Shown piece by piece: positions 36,192 through 44,481 of a stretch of DNA of 64,000 nucleotides; position 1 is the stretch's first letter; each line of letters begins with the position of its first letter. This DNA is from Renibacterium sp043789415. GTDB taxonomy: Bacteria; Actinomycetota; Actinomycetes; Actinomycetales; Micrococcaceae. The notes below the pieces were generated by a model, which saw only the letters and a program-made list of their open reading frames with translations, was not told the origin of the DNA and did not search any database. The stretch covers positions 992,001 through 1,056,000 of the forward strand of contig NZ_JBDLLW010000001.1 of the NCBI RefSeq assembly GCF_043789415.1. The letters run 5' to 3'. The position numbers and the translations under genes were made by a program.

Positions 36192-36917
36192 TTACTTGGC
36201 AGCTTCCTCTTCGCCTTCTTCCTGAGCGTCTTCGCCACCAGCGGGCACGAAGCCTGCTGCCTTGGCGTCCTCAGCGGTGGCGAACCACACCTCGGCGACG
36301 GTCTTGTCGTACCAACGTGAACCAGGCACGTGGTACTTCATGGAATCTTCGTTGCCCTTGATCTCGAAGCCTTCAGGAGCTTCGTTGACGTCTTCCAGGA
36401 CAGCGTGCGAGCCGGCGTACTTCGGAGCGTCCTCGGTGGCTTCAGCGGCCTCGACGGGAGCTTCCTCAGCAACTTCGGTCTCAACGACCTTGGCGGGCTT
36501 TGCAGCGCTAGCTGACTTGGCCGACTCGGCCTCGGCAACAACGGCCTGCTTCGGGCTGACCGGCTCGAGGACGAGCTCAATCACAGCCATCGGAGCGTTA
36601 TCGCCCTTCCGGTTGCCGATCTTGGTGATCCGAGTGTAGCCACCGTCGCGCTTCTCAACTGCTTCTGCGATATCGGTGAACAGCTCGTGCACAATGCTCT
36701 TATTGCTGATCAGACCGAGCACCCGACGACGTGAGGCCAGATCTCCGCGCTTGGCGAAAGTGATCAGGCGCTCGGCGTAGGGACGCAGCCGCTTGGCTTT
36801 GGTCTCCGTGGTGGTGATGCGCTTGTGCTCGAACAGCGATGCTGCCAGGTTGGCCAGAATCAACCGCTCGTGAGCTGGGCCACCGCCCAGGCGCGGACCC
36901 TTAGTAGGGGTAGGCAT
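36192..36917 (-). CDS. rplQ: 50S ribosomal protein L17 with C-terminal 'sunset'-like domain
   Basis: Residues 1-120 are the usual L17 (MPTPTKGPRLGGGPAHERLI). A linker of about 45 residues rich in Ala, Glu and Lys leads to an extra domain at 166-228 with KGNEDSMKYHVPGSRWYD and AAGFVPAGG, followed by an acidic tail, for 241 aa in all. The same domain ends L4 in this window: by hand alignment 51 of 63 residues are identical. It resembles the small 'sunset' domain of actinobacterial secreted nucleases and ribosomal proteins (family recalled from knowledge). Its ribosomal role is not known to me. The gene lies 81 bp after rpoA. Confidence 0.96.
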   Translation of the reverse strand: MPTPTKGPRLGGGPAHERLILANLAASLFEHKRITTTETKAKRLRPYAERLITFAKRGDLASRRRVLGLISNKSIVHELFTDIAEAVEKRDGGYTRITKIGNRKGDNAPMAVIELVLEPVSPKQAVVAEAESAKSASAAKPAKVVETEVAEEAPVEAAEATEDAPKYAGSHAVLEDVNEAPEGFEIKGNEDSMKYHVPGSRWYDKTVAEVWFATAEDAKAAGFVPAGGEDAQEEGEEEAAK

Positions 36918-36998
36918 GATGTTTTCTCCTCAAATGGATAGCGGAGGTTCTCAGCATTTGGACGCTGAGCCCGCCGGAAGCAAATTCAAATACAGGCT

Positions 36999-38006
36999 TT
37001 AGAGCTCGTCGTCAGCGAAGGCGTCGTCTTCATCAATCGCAGCGGCACGAGCAGCGAGATCAAATCCTGGAGGGGAATCCTTCAGGGACAGCCCGAGTTC
37101 CACGAGCTTCGCCTTGACCTCGTCGATGGACTTGGCACCGAAGTTCCGGATGTCCATCAGATCAGCCTCGGAACGAGCAACCAGCTCACCCACACTGTGG
37201 ATGCCTTCGCGCTTGAGGCAGTTGTAGGAACGGACGGTGAGGTCCAGATCCTCGATCGGCAGTGCCATATCCGCGGCCAAGGCGGCATCGGTCGGCGAGG
37301 GGCCGATTTCAATGCCTTCAGCTGCGGTATTGAGCTCACGAGCCAGACCGAACAGCTCCACCAGAGTGGTTCCAGCGGATGCCACGGCGTCACGCGGTGC
37401 GATGGCCTGCTTGGTCTCGACGTCGACGATCAAGCGATCGAAGTCGGTACGCTGCTCAACACGAGTGGCTTCCACCCGGAAAGTCACCTTGAGCACAGGC
37501 GAGTAAATCGAATCAACCGGAATCCGGCCGATCTCAGAATCGCCTGACTTGTTCTGCGCTGCCGAAACGTAGCCACGGCCACGCTCGATGGTCAGTTCGA
37601 GTTCGAACTTCCCCTTCGAGTTCAACGTGGCGATGTGCAGATCCGGGTTGTGGAACTCCACACCGGCCGGCGGGGCGATATCAGCCGCAGTCACGACGCC
37701 GGGGCCCTGCTTGCGCAGGTAGGCGACAACAGGCTCATCGTGCTCAGAGGAAACCGAAAGGTTCTTGATGTTCAGGATGATCTCGGTGACGTCTTCCTTC
37801 ACACCGGGAACGGTGGTGAATTCGTGCAGCACGCCATCGATCCGGATGCTGGTAACAGCGGCGCCGGGGATCGAGGAGAGCAGGGTACGACGCAGAGAAT
37901 TTCCGAGGGTGTATCCGAAGCCGGGTTCCAACGGTTCGATGATGAACCGTGAACGGTTATCGGAAACTACTTCTTCAGAGAGGGTCGGGCGCTGTGCAAT
38001 GAGCAC
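36999..38006 (-). CDS. rpoA: RNA polymerase alpha subunit
   Basis: The 335-aa protein has the N-terminal dimerisation domain (EPLEPGFGYTLGNSLRRTLLSS), the flexible linker and the C-terminal DNA- and regulator-binding domain (SVGELVARSEADLMDIRNFGAKSIDEVK). The start is GTG, with GAAAGGA upstream. It follows rpsK after 139 bp that contain a strong hairpin; rpsD, often found in this position, is absent. Confidence 0.98.
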   Translation of the reverse strand: MLIAQRPTLSEEVVSDNRSRFIIEPLEPGFGYTLGNSLRRTLLSSIPGAAVTSIRIDGVLHEFTTVPGVKEDVTEIILNIKNLSVSSEHDEPVVAYLRKQGPGVVTAADIAPPAGVEFHNPDLHIATLNSKGKFELELTIERGRGYVSAAQNKSGDSEIGRIPVDSIYSPVLKVTFRVEATRVEQRTDFDRLIVDVETKQAIAPRDAVASAGTTLVELFGLARELNTAAEGIEIGPSPTDAALAADMALPIEDLDLTVRSYNCLKREGIHSVGELVARSEADLMDIRNFGAKSIDEVKAKLVELGLSLKDSPPGFDLAARAAAIDEDDAFADDEL

Positions 38007-38083
38007 TTGGTTTTCCTTTCAGCGAGCATCCGCTATATGACGCAACACAGGTAGTGGAAAGAAGGTATCTAAAGTCTTTAACC

Positions 38084-38127
38084 GGCGTGGGCTTGCCGCG
38101 AATCCTAGGATTCGCGGCAAGCTCGCC
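38084..38127 (-). promoter_or_regulatory. Strong hairpin between rpsK and rpoA
   Basis: GCTTGCCGCGAATC (38091-38104) pairs perfectly with 38109-38122 around CTAG, and GGCG / CGCC extend the stem after a small bulge. No U-tract follows on either strand, so it is more likely an mRNA-processing or regulatory hairpin than a full terminator. Confidence 0.6.
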
Positions 38128-38145
38128 AGTGATTCATCGGCGCTG

Positions 38146-38547
38146 TTAGACGCGGCGACGCTTGGGCGGACGGCAGCCGTTATGCGCGCTCGGAGTCACA
38201 TCCTGGATGGACCCCACCTCCAGGCCGGTGGCCTGCAGCGAGCGGATAGCGGTTTCACGTCCGGAACCCGGACCCTTGACGAAAACATCGACCTTGCGGA
38301 CGCCGTGCTCCTGGGCACGCTTAGCGGCCTGCTCAGCAGCGAGCTGGGCAGCGAACGGCGTCGACTTGCGCGATCCCTTGAAGCCGACCTCACCCGAGGA
38401 AGCCCAAGCGATGACGGCGCCTGCCGGATCGGTGATGGTCACGATGGTGTTATTGAACGTGCTCTTGATATGCGCCTGACCAAGCGCGATATTCTTCTTG
38501 TCCTTCTTACGCGGCTTGCGAACCGCGCCACGAGTCTTCGGGGGCAT
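38146..38547 (-). CDS. rpsK: 30S ribosomal protein S11
   Basis: The 133-aa protein has GQAHIKSTFNNTIVTITD, ASSGEVGFKGSRKSTPFAAQ and the C-terminal NGCRPPKRRRV, all hallmark S11 segments that line the mRNA exit channel. It lies 46 bp after rpsM. Confidence 0.98.
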   Translation of the reverse strand: MPPKTRGAVRKPRKKDKKNIALGQAHIKSTFNNTIVTITDPAGAVIAWASSGEVGFKGSRKSTPFAAQLAAEQAAKRAQEHGVRKVDVFVKGPGSGRETAIRSLQATGLEVGSIQDVTPSAHNGCRPPKRRRV

Positions 38548-38593
38548 TGTTTCTCCTAAATTCTGATCAGCTGGTCGCTATCCCGAGTGGGGA

Positions 38594-38971
38594 TTAGCGG
38601 CCTGCCTTCTTCTTGCCGGCAACGGTGCGCTTCGGGCCCTTGCGGGTGCGCGCATTGGTTTTGGTGCGCTGGCCGTGAACCGGCAAGCCGCGGCGGTGAC
38701 GAATACCCTGGTAGCTGCCAATCTCGACCTTGCGGCGGATATCGGCGGCTACTTCGCGGCGAAGATCGCCTTCAACCTTGAAGTTGCCTTCGATGAAGTC
38801 ACGGAGCTGAACGAGTTCAGCATCGGAGAGGTCCTTGACCCGAACATCCGGGGAGATCCCGGTTTCGGTCAGGGTCTGGTGTGCACGGGTCTTGCCCACG
38901 CCATAGATGTAAGTAAGCGCAACTTCCAACCGCTTTTCGCGGGGAAGATCAACGCCGGCGAGACGAGCCAT
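38594..38971 (-). CDS. rpsM: 30S ribosomal protein S13
   Basis: ATG 38971 gives MARLAGVDLPREKRLEVALTYIYG, the normal S13 start (125 aa); the open frame beyond it has no support. YQGIRHRRGLPVHGQRTKTNARTRKG near the C-terminus contacts tRNAs in the subunit interface. The 174-bp gap to rpmJ holds no gene but two small hairpins (GATTCC / GGAATC near 39060-39075 and a GC-rich one near 39033-39055). Confidence 0.98.
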   Translation of the reverse strand: MARLAGVDLPREKRLEVALTYIYGVGKTRAHQTLTETGISPDVRVKDLSDAELVQLRDFIEGNFKVEGDLRREVAADIRRKVEIGSYQGIRHRRGLPVHGQRTKTNARTRKGPKRTVAGKKKAGR

Positions 38972-39145
38972 AGTGGCGGTACTCCTTGGTTTATCCGGAG
39001 GTCGTAGGCAGTACACCCGCATTTCTCATTGCGGCCCCGGCCTCCGACCGGGGGTGGGCCGATTCCAGGAATCGACTTGTGCTGCCTTTTTATCTATTTA
39101 TGTCGTGCACAGTTCCGGGGAACGCTCTCCTGAAGAAGGAAAGAA

Positions 39146-39259
39146 TTAGCCCTGGCGCTGCTTGTGGCGTGGGTTCTCGCAGATCACCATGACCCGGCCG
39201 TTACGGCGGATCACCTTGCATTTGTCGCAGATCTGCTTGACGCTCGGCTTGACCTTCAT
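39146..39259 (-). CDS. rpmJ: 50S ribosomal protein L36 (zinc-ribbon form)
   Basis: This 37-aa gene starts MKVKPSVKQICDKCKVIRR and ends PRHKQRQG. The C11-x2-C14, C27 and H32 residues form the zinc ribbon of the C+ type of L36. ATG 39259 is preceded by CAAAGGAA. It lies between infA (30 bp) and rpsM, its usual place. Confidence 0.97.
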   Translation of the reverse strand: MKVKPSVKQICDKCKVIRRNGRVMVICENPRHKQRQG

Positions 39260-39289
39260 GGCATTCCTTTGCGTTTGAGCAGGTGAGTG

Positions 39290-39511
39290 TTATTTATAGC
39301 GATAGACGATGCGGCCGCGAGTAAGGTCGTAAGGACTTAGCTCCACCACGACCCGGTCCTCAGGGAGGATTCGAATGTAGTGCTGGCGCATCTTTCCAGA
39401 AATGTGAGCGAGTACGATGTGCTTATTGGTCAGCTCAACACGAAACATCGCGTTGGGCAGCGCCTCAGTCACTACGCCCTCGATCTCAATGACCCCGTCT
39501 TTTTTGGCCAT
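39290..39511 (-). CDS. infA: Translation initiation factor IF-1
   Basis: The 73-aa OB-fold protein MAKKDGVIEIEGVV...GRIVYRYK is the complete IF-1. ATG 39511 has GGAGG 4 nt upstream, which excludes the longer open frame. It is the first gene of infA-rpmJ-rpsM-rpsK-rpoA-rplQ. Confidence 0.98.
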   Translation of the reverse strand: MAKKDGVIEIEGVVTEALPNAMFRVELTNKHIVLAHISGKMRQHYIRILPEDRVVVELSPYDLTRGRIVYRYK

Positions 39512-39604
39512 ATCCTCCGCTAACTGTTGTTTGCCCTCCGCTGTTGCGGACGGCGTTCGATTTTTGACAGTTGCGCTCTGTACGATGCGCACATCAAACC
39601 ACAC

Positions 39605-39634
39605 ACTATTGATGGATTTGAATGGGCGCGTCAA
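39605..39634 (-). promoter_or_regulatory. Promoter of infA
   Basis: On the minus strand TTGACG (39629-39634) and AATAGT (39605-39610) are 18 bp apart, about 95 nt before the infA ATG. A CCGGAT / ATCCGG hairpin at 39672-39690 follows the upstream P1 peptidase gene but has no U-tract. Confidence 0.6.
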
Positions 39635-39717
39635 AGCGCAAACAACCAACACACAACTTTACGCCATCTAGCCGGATAAGTTAAATCCGGTAGCCATCAG
39701 CGGCTGAGGCGAAGTAG

Positions 39718-40665
39718 CTACATCGGCCAGCGGGAGAACGTTCCCGCAGGAGTCTTGATGGTCTGAGCGGATTTCACCGCGTCTTCAATGGCCGCCTGTA
39801 CGGTGATCGCGGCGAAGGATTGCAACTCGACCATAGGACGCATATCCGCCACGCCATGCCCGCGCAACTCGATTTCCCCGGTCGCCAAAGTGAAGATGGT
39901 GTCACCATCGAGCAGGGTGTGCACCGGGGCCAAGGCCCTGGCCATTCCGGCGTGGGAAGCGGTCGCGGTGCGCTTCGCTTGCGGCTTGGTCAGCACGGCG
40001 TTGGTCGCCACCACGGCCAGAGTGGTGTTCAGCCCGGGCTCGCCATCCATCTGCTTGAGTGTCTCGTCCGCTCCCAAGGGGTGTCCGTAGGCGTTCACCA
40101 CTACCAGCGCACCGATCACGACGTCGTTATTGATTCCGCGCATCCGCATCGACGCGGTGCCAACACCGCCTTTGAAAATACCGCGCCCCAGTGCGGCACC
40201 GGCTCCCGCACCAGCGTTGCCGCGCCGAATATCTCCGGACTGAGCCGCTTTAGCTGCCTGGTAGCCCATCTCCTCATCCGGTCGACAGGCAAAATTGCCA
40301 CCCCTTCCGAGGTCGAAGATCGCTGCGGCGGGAACGATAGGAACCGTGCCGCCTTCGACTTCGTACCCTCGCCCTTGCTCTTCGCACCAGCGCATCACTC
40401 CGCGGGCGGAGACCAGACCGTAGGCGCTGCCCCCGGTGAGCACAACCGCATCTATGGTCTGCACCAGAGTGTCGGAGTCCAGAGCGTCGGTTTCATGGGT
40501 GCCGGGCCCGCCACCGCGTACATCAACCGAACCGACGGTACCGGGGGGCGGTATGACGACACTGACTCCGGTCAGCCAGCCATCGCCGATTCGCTCCACT
40601 TGCCCCACCGAAATACCTGGAACATCGGTTAACTGTCCGCCTGAGACCCCCACGCTCTCCGTCAT
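39718..40665 (-). CDS. P1-family peptidase (DmpA / L-aminopeptidase-like)
   Basis: The 315-aa protein is an Ntn-type hydrolase of family S58/P1: LTDVPGISVGQ at the start, VVIPPPGTVGSVDVRGGGPGTHETDAL, LTGGSAYGL near 90 and KGGVGTASMRMRG near 180, which should hold the self-cleavage site and nucleophile (exact residue not fixed here). Such enzymes release N-terminal D- or L-amino acids. Several starts are possible (40665, 40683 and 40728); ATG 40665 fits the family. It is divergent from the ABC importer. Confidence 0.88.
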   Translation of the reverse strand: MTESVGVSGGQLTDVPGISVGQVERIGDGWLTGVSVVIPPPGTVGSVDVRGGGPGTHETDALDSDTLVQTIDAVVLTGGSAYGLVSARGVMRWCEEQGRGYEVEGGTVPIVPAAAIFDLGRGGNFACRPDEEMGYQAAKAAQSGDIRRGNAGAGAGAALGRGIFKGGVGTASMRMRGINNDVVIGALVVVNAYGHPLGADETLKQMDGEPGLNTTLAVVATNAVLTKPQAKRTATASHAGMARALAPVHTLLDGDTIFTLATGEIELRGHGVADMRPMVELQSFAAITVQAAIEDAVKSAQTIKTPAGTFSRWPM

Positions 40666-40707
40666 GCATCTATTGTTGACCATTTTGAGCGTGCTGTCTC
40701 TACTTAG

Positions 40708-40721
40708 ATAAACCGATTTAT
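40708..40721. promoter_or_regulatory. CG-centred palindrome, candidate LacI-type operator
   Basis: ATAAACCGATTTAT is palindromic at 12 of 14 positions with a central CG, the layout of LacI-family operators that often control sugar ABC importers. It lies between the P1 peptidase and the importer. No LacI gene is in the window. Confidence 0.45.
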
Positions 40722-40926
40722 GAATCAATCGAGTTAATTTTTACGGAGTACTCAGCCTTCTATGACTCAACTAGGTAAACGTCCGGTGAAAGCTTCGGGA
40801 ACATTGCCACGAGCAGTACGATTTTGGCAAGACAACGCCGTCGCTTGTGCTGGAGTAGTCAGAGAATCTTCCTGCAGCCGCCTGGGGGCGTCGTGCGGCC
40901 ACTGAAAAGTAAAGCGAGATCTCTCT

Positions 40927-41859
40927 ATGACGACACCACCTTCCGCACCGGGTGGGACTACTAAGATCAGGCAACGATATTGGACTGCGCGTACCAAGCG
41001 CGATGCCTGGATTTTCCTAGCCTTCGCGCTGCCGAACATCGCTCTGATCGTTTTGTTCACCTACCGTCCGCTGATCGCTAATATCCAGTACTCGTTATTG
41101 GACTGGACCCTGGGCTCCGATTTCGCCACGTCGGTGGGCCTGGACAACTACGTGACCTTCTTCACCTCCTCGGATGCCCCGAAGGTACTGGGCACCACCG
41201 CGATCTTCACCATCTTCACGGTGGGCGGTGCGATGGTACTCGGCTTACTCGTGGCCCTGGCACTCAACCAGCGACTTCCCGGCAGGACCTTCGCGCGGTC
41301 CGCGATTTTCGCGCCCTACGTGCTCTCCGGCGTCGGAGTCGGGCTGGTCTGGCTCTTCATCTTCGATCCGGTCTACGGAGCGCTCTCCTGGATCCTTCGA
41401 GGACTCGGGCAGAGCAGCCCGCAGTGGATCAACGATCCCAAACTGGCCTTGACCATGGTGATCATCGTCTACATCTGGAAGAACCTAGGCTATTGCGCGG
41501 TGGTCTACCTAGCAGGCCTGCAATCGATGCCCAAGGATGTGATGGAGGCTGCTTCACTGGACGGCGCCGGTTCGGTCCGTCGCTTCTTCTCCATCGTCTT
41601 CCCCTTGCTCTCCCCCACCACGTTCTTCCTGCTGATCACTTCGCTGCTGTCCTCGCTTCAGGCCTTCGACATCTTGAAGATCATGACCCCCACCGGGCAG
41701 GGCACCGACACCTTGATGTTCGAAACCTATCTGCAGGCTTTCGGCGCTTATAACCGGGCAGGTTACTCAGCGGCGATTTCCGTAGTGCTCTTCGTGCTGC
41801 TGCTGATCATGACGGCTATCCAGATGCGATTCGTTGAGAAGAAGGTGCACTACGCATGA
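40927..41859 (+). CDS. Carbohydrate ABC transporter permease (UgpA/MalF type)
   Basis: The 310-aa membrane protein has a cytoplasmic N-terminus rich in Lys and Arg and six predicted helices, and the EAA loop EAASLDGAGSVRRFFSIVFPLL near residue 203 that docks on the ATPase. It belongs to the CUT1 group. It overlaps the next permease by 4 nt (ATGA). No ATPase gene follows; a shared MsiK-like ATPase encoded elsewhere is the known actinobacterial solution. Confidence 0.92.
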   Translation: MTTPPSAPGGTTKIRQRYWTARTKRDAWIFLAFALPNIALIVLFTYRPLIANIQYSLLDWTLGSDFATSVGLDNYVTFFTSSDAPKVLGTTAIFTIFTVGGAMVLGLLVALALNQRLPGRTFARSAIFAPYVLSGVGVGLVWLFIFDPVYGALSWILRGLGQSSPQWINDPKLALTMVIIVYIWKNLGYCAVVYLAGLQSMPKDVMEAASLDGAGSVRRFFSIVFPLLSPTTFFLLITSLLSSLQAFDILKIMTPTGQGTDTLMFETYLQAFGAYNRAGYSAAISVVLFVLLLIMTAIQMRFVEKKVHYA

Positions 41860-42731
41860 GTTCGAGTTCCATTGCCACCCGCGTTCCAGGCCCCTTCTCA
41901 GCCAAGAACCTCGCCCGAACCCTGGTTGGCGGTTATCTTCCGCTGCTGATCGCCACGCTGGTGGTGTTCTTGCCGCTGCTCTGGATGATCCTCTCCTCCT
42001 TCAAGGCGCCCGGGGAAATCATCACCACGGACCTCAAAATCTTGCCGCAAGCCCCGACTTTCGATAACTACGCCACCGCGGCCACCACGGTTCCCTTTGC
42101 ACAGTTCTTCCTGAACAGCGTGATCGTGACGGCGATCGGCTCGGTGATTAAATGCCTCCTCGCGATTCTCACCGCTTACGCCTTAGTCTTCGTCCGGTTC
42201 CCCTTCAAACGCCTGATCTTCATCCTGATCCTGGTGGCCCTGATGGTCCCGCCGCAGGTCGCCGTGCTGCCGAACTATATTCTGATCTCCAGTCTGAACG
42301 GCCAGAACACCTACTGGGGAATCATCCTGCCCGGTCTTGGCACCGCTTTCGGCACTTTCCTGCTGCGTCAGCACTTCATGACACTGCCCACCTCGATCCT
42401 GGAATCCGCAGAGATCGACGGAGCCGGGCACTGGCGCCGACTCTGGAAGATCGTGGTCCCCATCTCGGTGCCCTCAATCGCTACCGTCGCCCTGGTCACC
42501 ATCGTGACCGAGTGGAATGAGTACATCTGGCCACTCATCATCACCACCAAGCCGGAGATGATGACGCTCCCGGTGGGCCTGACCCTGCTCAGCAATTCAG
42601 ACTCGAGTTCCCAAGCCTGGGGCGTGCTGATGGCCGGAGCGGTCATTGTCATCCTGCCGATCCTGGTGATCTTCGCCGCTCTCCAGCGCTATATCGTCGC
42701 CGGGCTCACTCAGGGCTCCGTCACCGGTTAA
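41856..42731 (+). CDS. Carbohydrate ABC transporter permease (UgpE/MalG type)
   Basis: The 291-aa second permease has six predicted helices, the periplasmic-side LNSVIVTAIGSVIKCLLAILTAY block and the EAA loop ESAEIDGAGHWRRLWKIVVP near residue 185. It pairs with the upstream permease as a heterodimer. It is followed after 50 bp by the binding protein. Confidence 0.92.
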   Translation: MSSSSIATRVPGPFSAKNLARTLVGGYLPLLIATLVVFLPLLWMILSSFKAPGEIITTDLKILPQAPTFDNYATAATTVPFAQFFLNSVIVTAIGSVIKCLLAILTAYALVFVRFPFKRLIFILILVALMVPPQVAVLPNYILISSLNGQNTYWGIILPGLGTAFGTFLLRQHFMTLPTSILESAEIDGAGHWRRLWKIVVPISVPSIATVALVTIVTEWNEYIWPLIITTKPEMMTLPVGLTLLSNSDSSSQAWGVLMAGAVIVILPILVIFAALQRYIVAGLTQGSVTG

Positions 42732-42781
42732 AGCTTCCCGACCCAGTTCGCTGCACCCTACCTTCCAATGAAAGGCACAAC

Positions 42782-44137
42782 ATGAACATCAATCGCAAAG
42801 GATTCCTCACCCTCGGTGGTCTGGGAATAGGTGCGACGGCGCTCGCAGCCTGCGGTGGTCCCAGCACGAGCGGCGGCCCGAACACTGCCGCCACGAACGT
42901 CGACTGGTCCAAGGTTAAGCCAGCAGGGCAGATCACCTTCCTCTCCAGCCACCCCGGCTCTTCCCAGCCGATCGAGCAGAAGCTGATCGACGATTTCCAG
43001 AAGGCCAATCCGGAGATCAAGGTCAGCCTGATCACCGGCGGTTCGAACTACGAGGAAGTAGCGCAGAAGTTCCAGACCGCGCAGACCGGCAACGACACCC
43101 CGGATATCGTGCTGGCCTCCGACGTCTGGTGGTTCCGCTTCGCCATCGCGGATTCCATCGTGCCGATCGATGAGCTGCTCAAAGCGGTCAACGACAAGAC
43201 CGACGACTTCAACCAGACGCTGTACGACGACTACAAGTACGACAACAAGCACTGGGCCGTGCCGAACAACCGCTCGACCCCGTTGTTCTACTACAACAAG
43301 GATCATTTCAAAGCCGCTGGCCTGCCGGACCGTGCCCCGAAGACCTGGGACGAGTTCGCCCAGTGGGCTCCCAAGATCCAACAAGCCAACGCTTCCAAAC
43401 CGGGTTTCCTGCACGCATACCAGTACCCGGCGCTGGCCGGCTATGCCGGCTGGACGCTGCAGAACGTCCTCTGGGGCTTCGGCGGCAGCTGGTCCAAGGA
43501 GTGGGACATCACCGCTGATTCTGATGAAACGGTCAAGGCCATGCAGTGGGTGCAGGACAGCATTGTGAAGAATAACTGGGCGGGAGTCTCTTCCAAGGAC
43601 GCCGTGGGCGATATGACGGCCGGAGCGGTCAGTTCAACTGTCTCCTCCACCGGAGACTTGGTGACCACGCTGAAGGCCGCCAAGGAAAAGGGCCTGAACA
43701 TCGGCGTGGGTTTCCTGCCCGGTGGCCCCGCCTCGGCGTCCCCGGTCTGCCCCACTGGCGGGGCCGGGCTCGCGATCGCCAAGAAGAGCAGCCCGGAACG
43801 CCAATTGGCGGCTGCCAAGTTCCTGAGCTTCTACACCAGTGCTCAGAGCACCGCGCAGTTCTCCGAAGCTACCGGCTATATGCCGAGCCGCACCTCGGCA
43901 GACATGTCGGCCGTGCTGGCGAAGACCCCGCAGATCCAAGTCGCTCTCGACCAGCTCAAGGTGACCAAGAGCCAGGATTACGCCCGGGTCTTCCTGCCCG
44001 GCGCTGATCAGGAGATGGCCAAGGCGGCGGCCAAGATCATGAATGAGAAAGCTGATGTCAAAGCCACGCTGGCCGATCTGAAGAACACTCTGCAAGGCAT
44101 CTACGATAAGGACGTCAAACCCAAGCTCAAGTCCTAA
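42782..44137 (+). CDS. Extracellular sugar-binding lipoprotein (UgpB type)
   Basis: The 451-aa protein has a lipoprotein signal with LAAC lipobox at about residue 23, then a family 1 solute-binding fold: ITFLSSHPGSSQPIEQKLIDDF, FYYNKDHFKAAGLPDRAPKTWDEF and ATGYMPSR near 360. The arrangement and the AGLP..P.TWDE motif match UgpB-like proteins for glycerol 3-phosphate or oligosaccharides; the ligand is not determined. AAAGG lies 6 nt before the ATG. Gene order permease-permease-binding protein is less usual than binding protein first. Confidence 0.9.
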   Translation: MNINRKGFLTLGGLGIGATALAACGGPSTSGGPNTAATNVDWSKVKPAGQITFLSSHPGSSQPIEQKLIDDFQKANPEIKVSLITGGSNYEEVAQKFQTAQTGNDTPDIVLASDVWWFRFAIADSIVPIDELLKAVNDKTDDFNQTLYDDYKYDNKHWAVPNNRSTPLFYYNKDHFKAAGLPDRAPKTWDEFAQWAPKIQQANASKPGFLHAYQYPALAGYAGWTLQNVLWGFGGSWSKEWDITADSDETVKAMQWVQDSIVKNNWAGVSSKDAVGDMTAGAVSSTVSSTGDLVTTLKAAKEKGLNIGVGFLPGGPASASPVCPTGGAGLAIAKKSSPERQLAAAKFLSFYTSAQSTAQFSEATGYMPSRTSADMSAVLAKTPQIQVALDQLKVTKSQDYARVFLPGADQEMAKAAAKIMNEKADVKATLADLKNTLQGIYDKDVKPKLKS

Positions 44138-44148
44138 AGAGATTGGGG

Positions 44149-44364
44149 CACTCCCACAGTGTCGCGTTCGCGAACAGCCCTCCCCCTCGCAAGCTCGCGC
44201 AGGGAACCCTGTCGCTCCCTTCGTCGCCACAGTGGAGCCCTCGCGCCCCACTCTAAGGACACTCCCACAGTGTCGCGTTCGCGAACAGCCCTTCCCCTCG
44301 CAAGTTCGGGCAGGGAACCCTGTCCGCTCCCTTCGTCGCCACAGTGGAGCCCTCGCGCCCCACT
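44149..44364. repeat. Two tandem 111-bp intergenic repeats
   Basis: Copies at 44149-44252 and 44260-44364 differ at a few bases and by one insertion. Each contains short palindromes (TCGCG-TT-CGCGA and CAGGG-AA-CCCTG) and CACAGTG near both ends. No plausible protein is encoded. The gap 44138-44481 contains only this and the family B hairpin. Confidence 0.85.
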
Positions 44365-44415
44365 GTCGTGGCGCGCGCCATCCTAGGGGTGCGCCCCACT
44401 TCAGCATCCGTTGAA

Positions 44416-44476
44416 AACGCTGTGACAGTTGGAGTCGTTTTGAAAGCTCCATAACGGCTCTAACTGTCACAGCGTT
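44416..44476. repeat. Dispersed hairpin repeat, family B copy 2
   Basis: AACGCTGTGACAGTT (44416-44430) and AACTGTCACAGCGTT (44462-44476) are perfect inverted repeats; with two G-T pairs the stem continues to 24 bp around a 13-nt loop. It lies between converging genes (binding protein and map), as copy 1 does at 23041-23103. Confidence 0.85.
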
Positions 44477-44481
44477 GGAGT

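Noticed and set aside
40762..40905. 47-codon frame before the ABC importer
   Set aside because: GGAG lies 13 nt from its ATG, there is no recognisable similarity and it is Cys/Arg-rich toward the end; it is more likely leader RNA. Conservation in relatives would revive it.
40760..40926. Known structured leader RNA (actino-ugpB type) before the importer
   Set aside because: I could not match a defined conserved structure by eye; a covariance-model search would decide.
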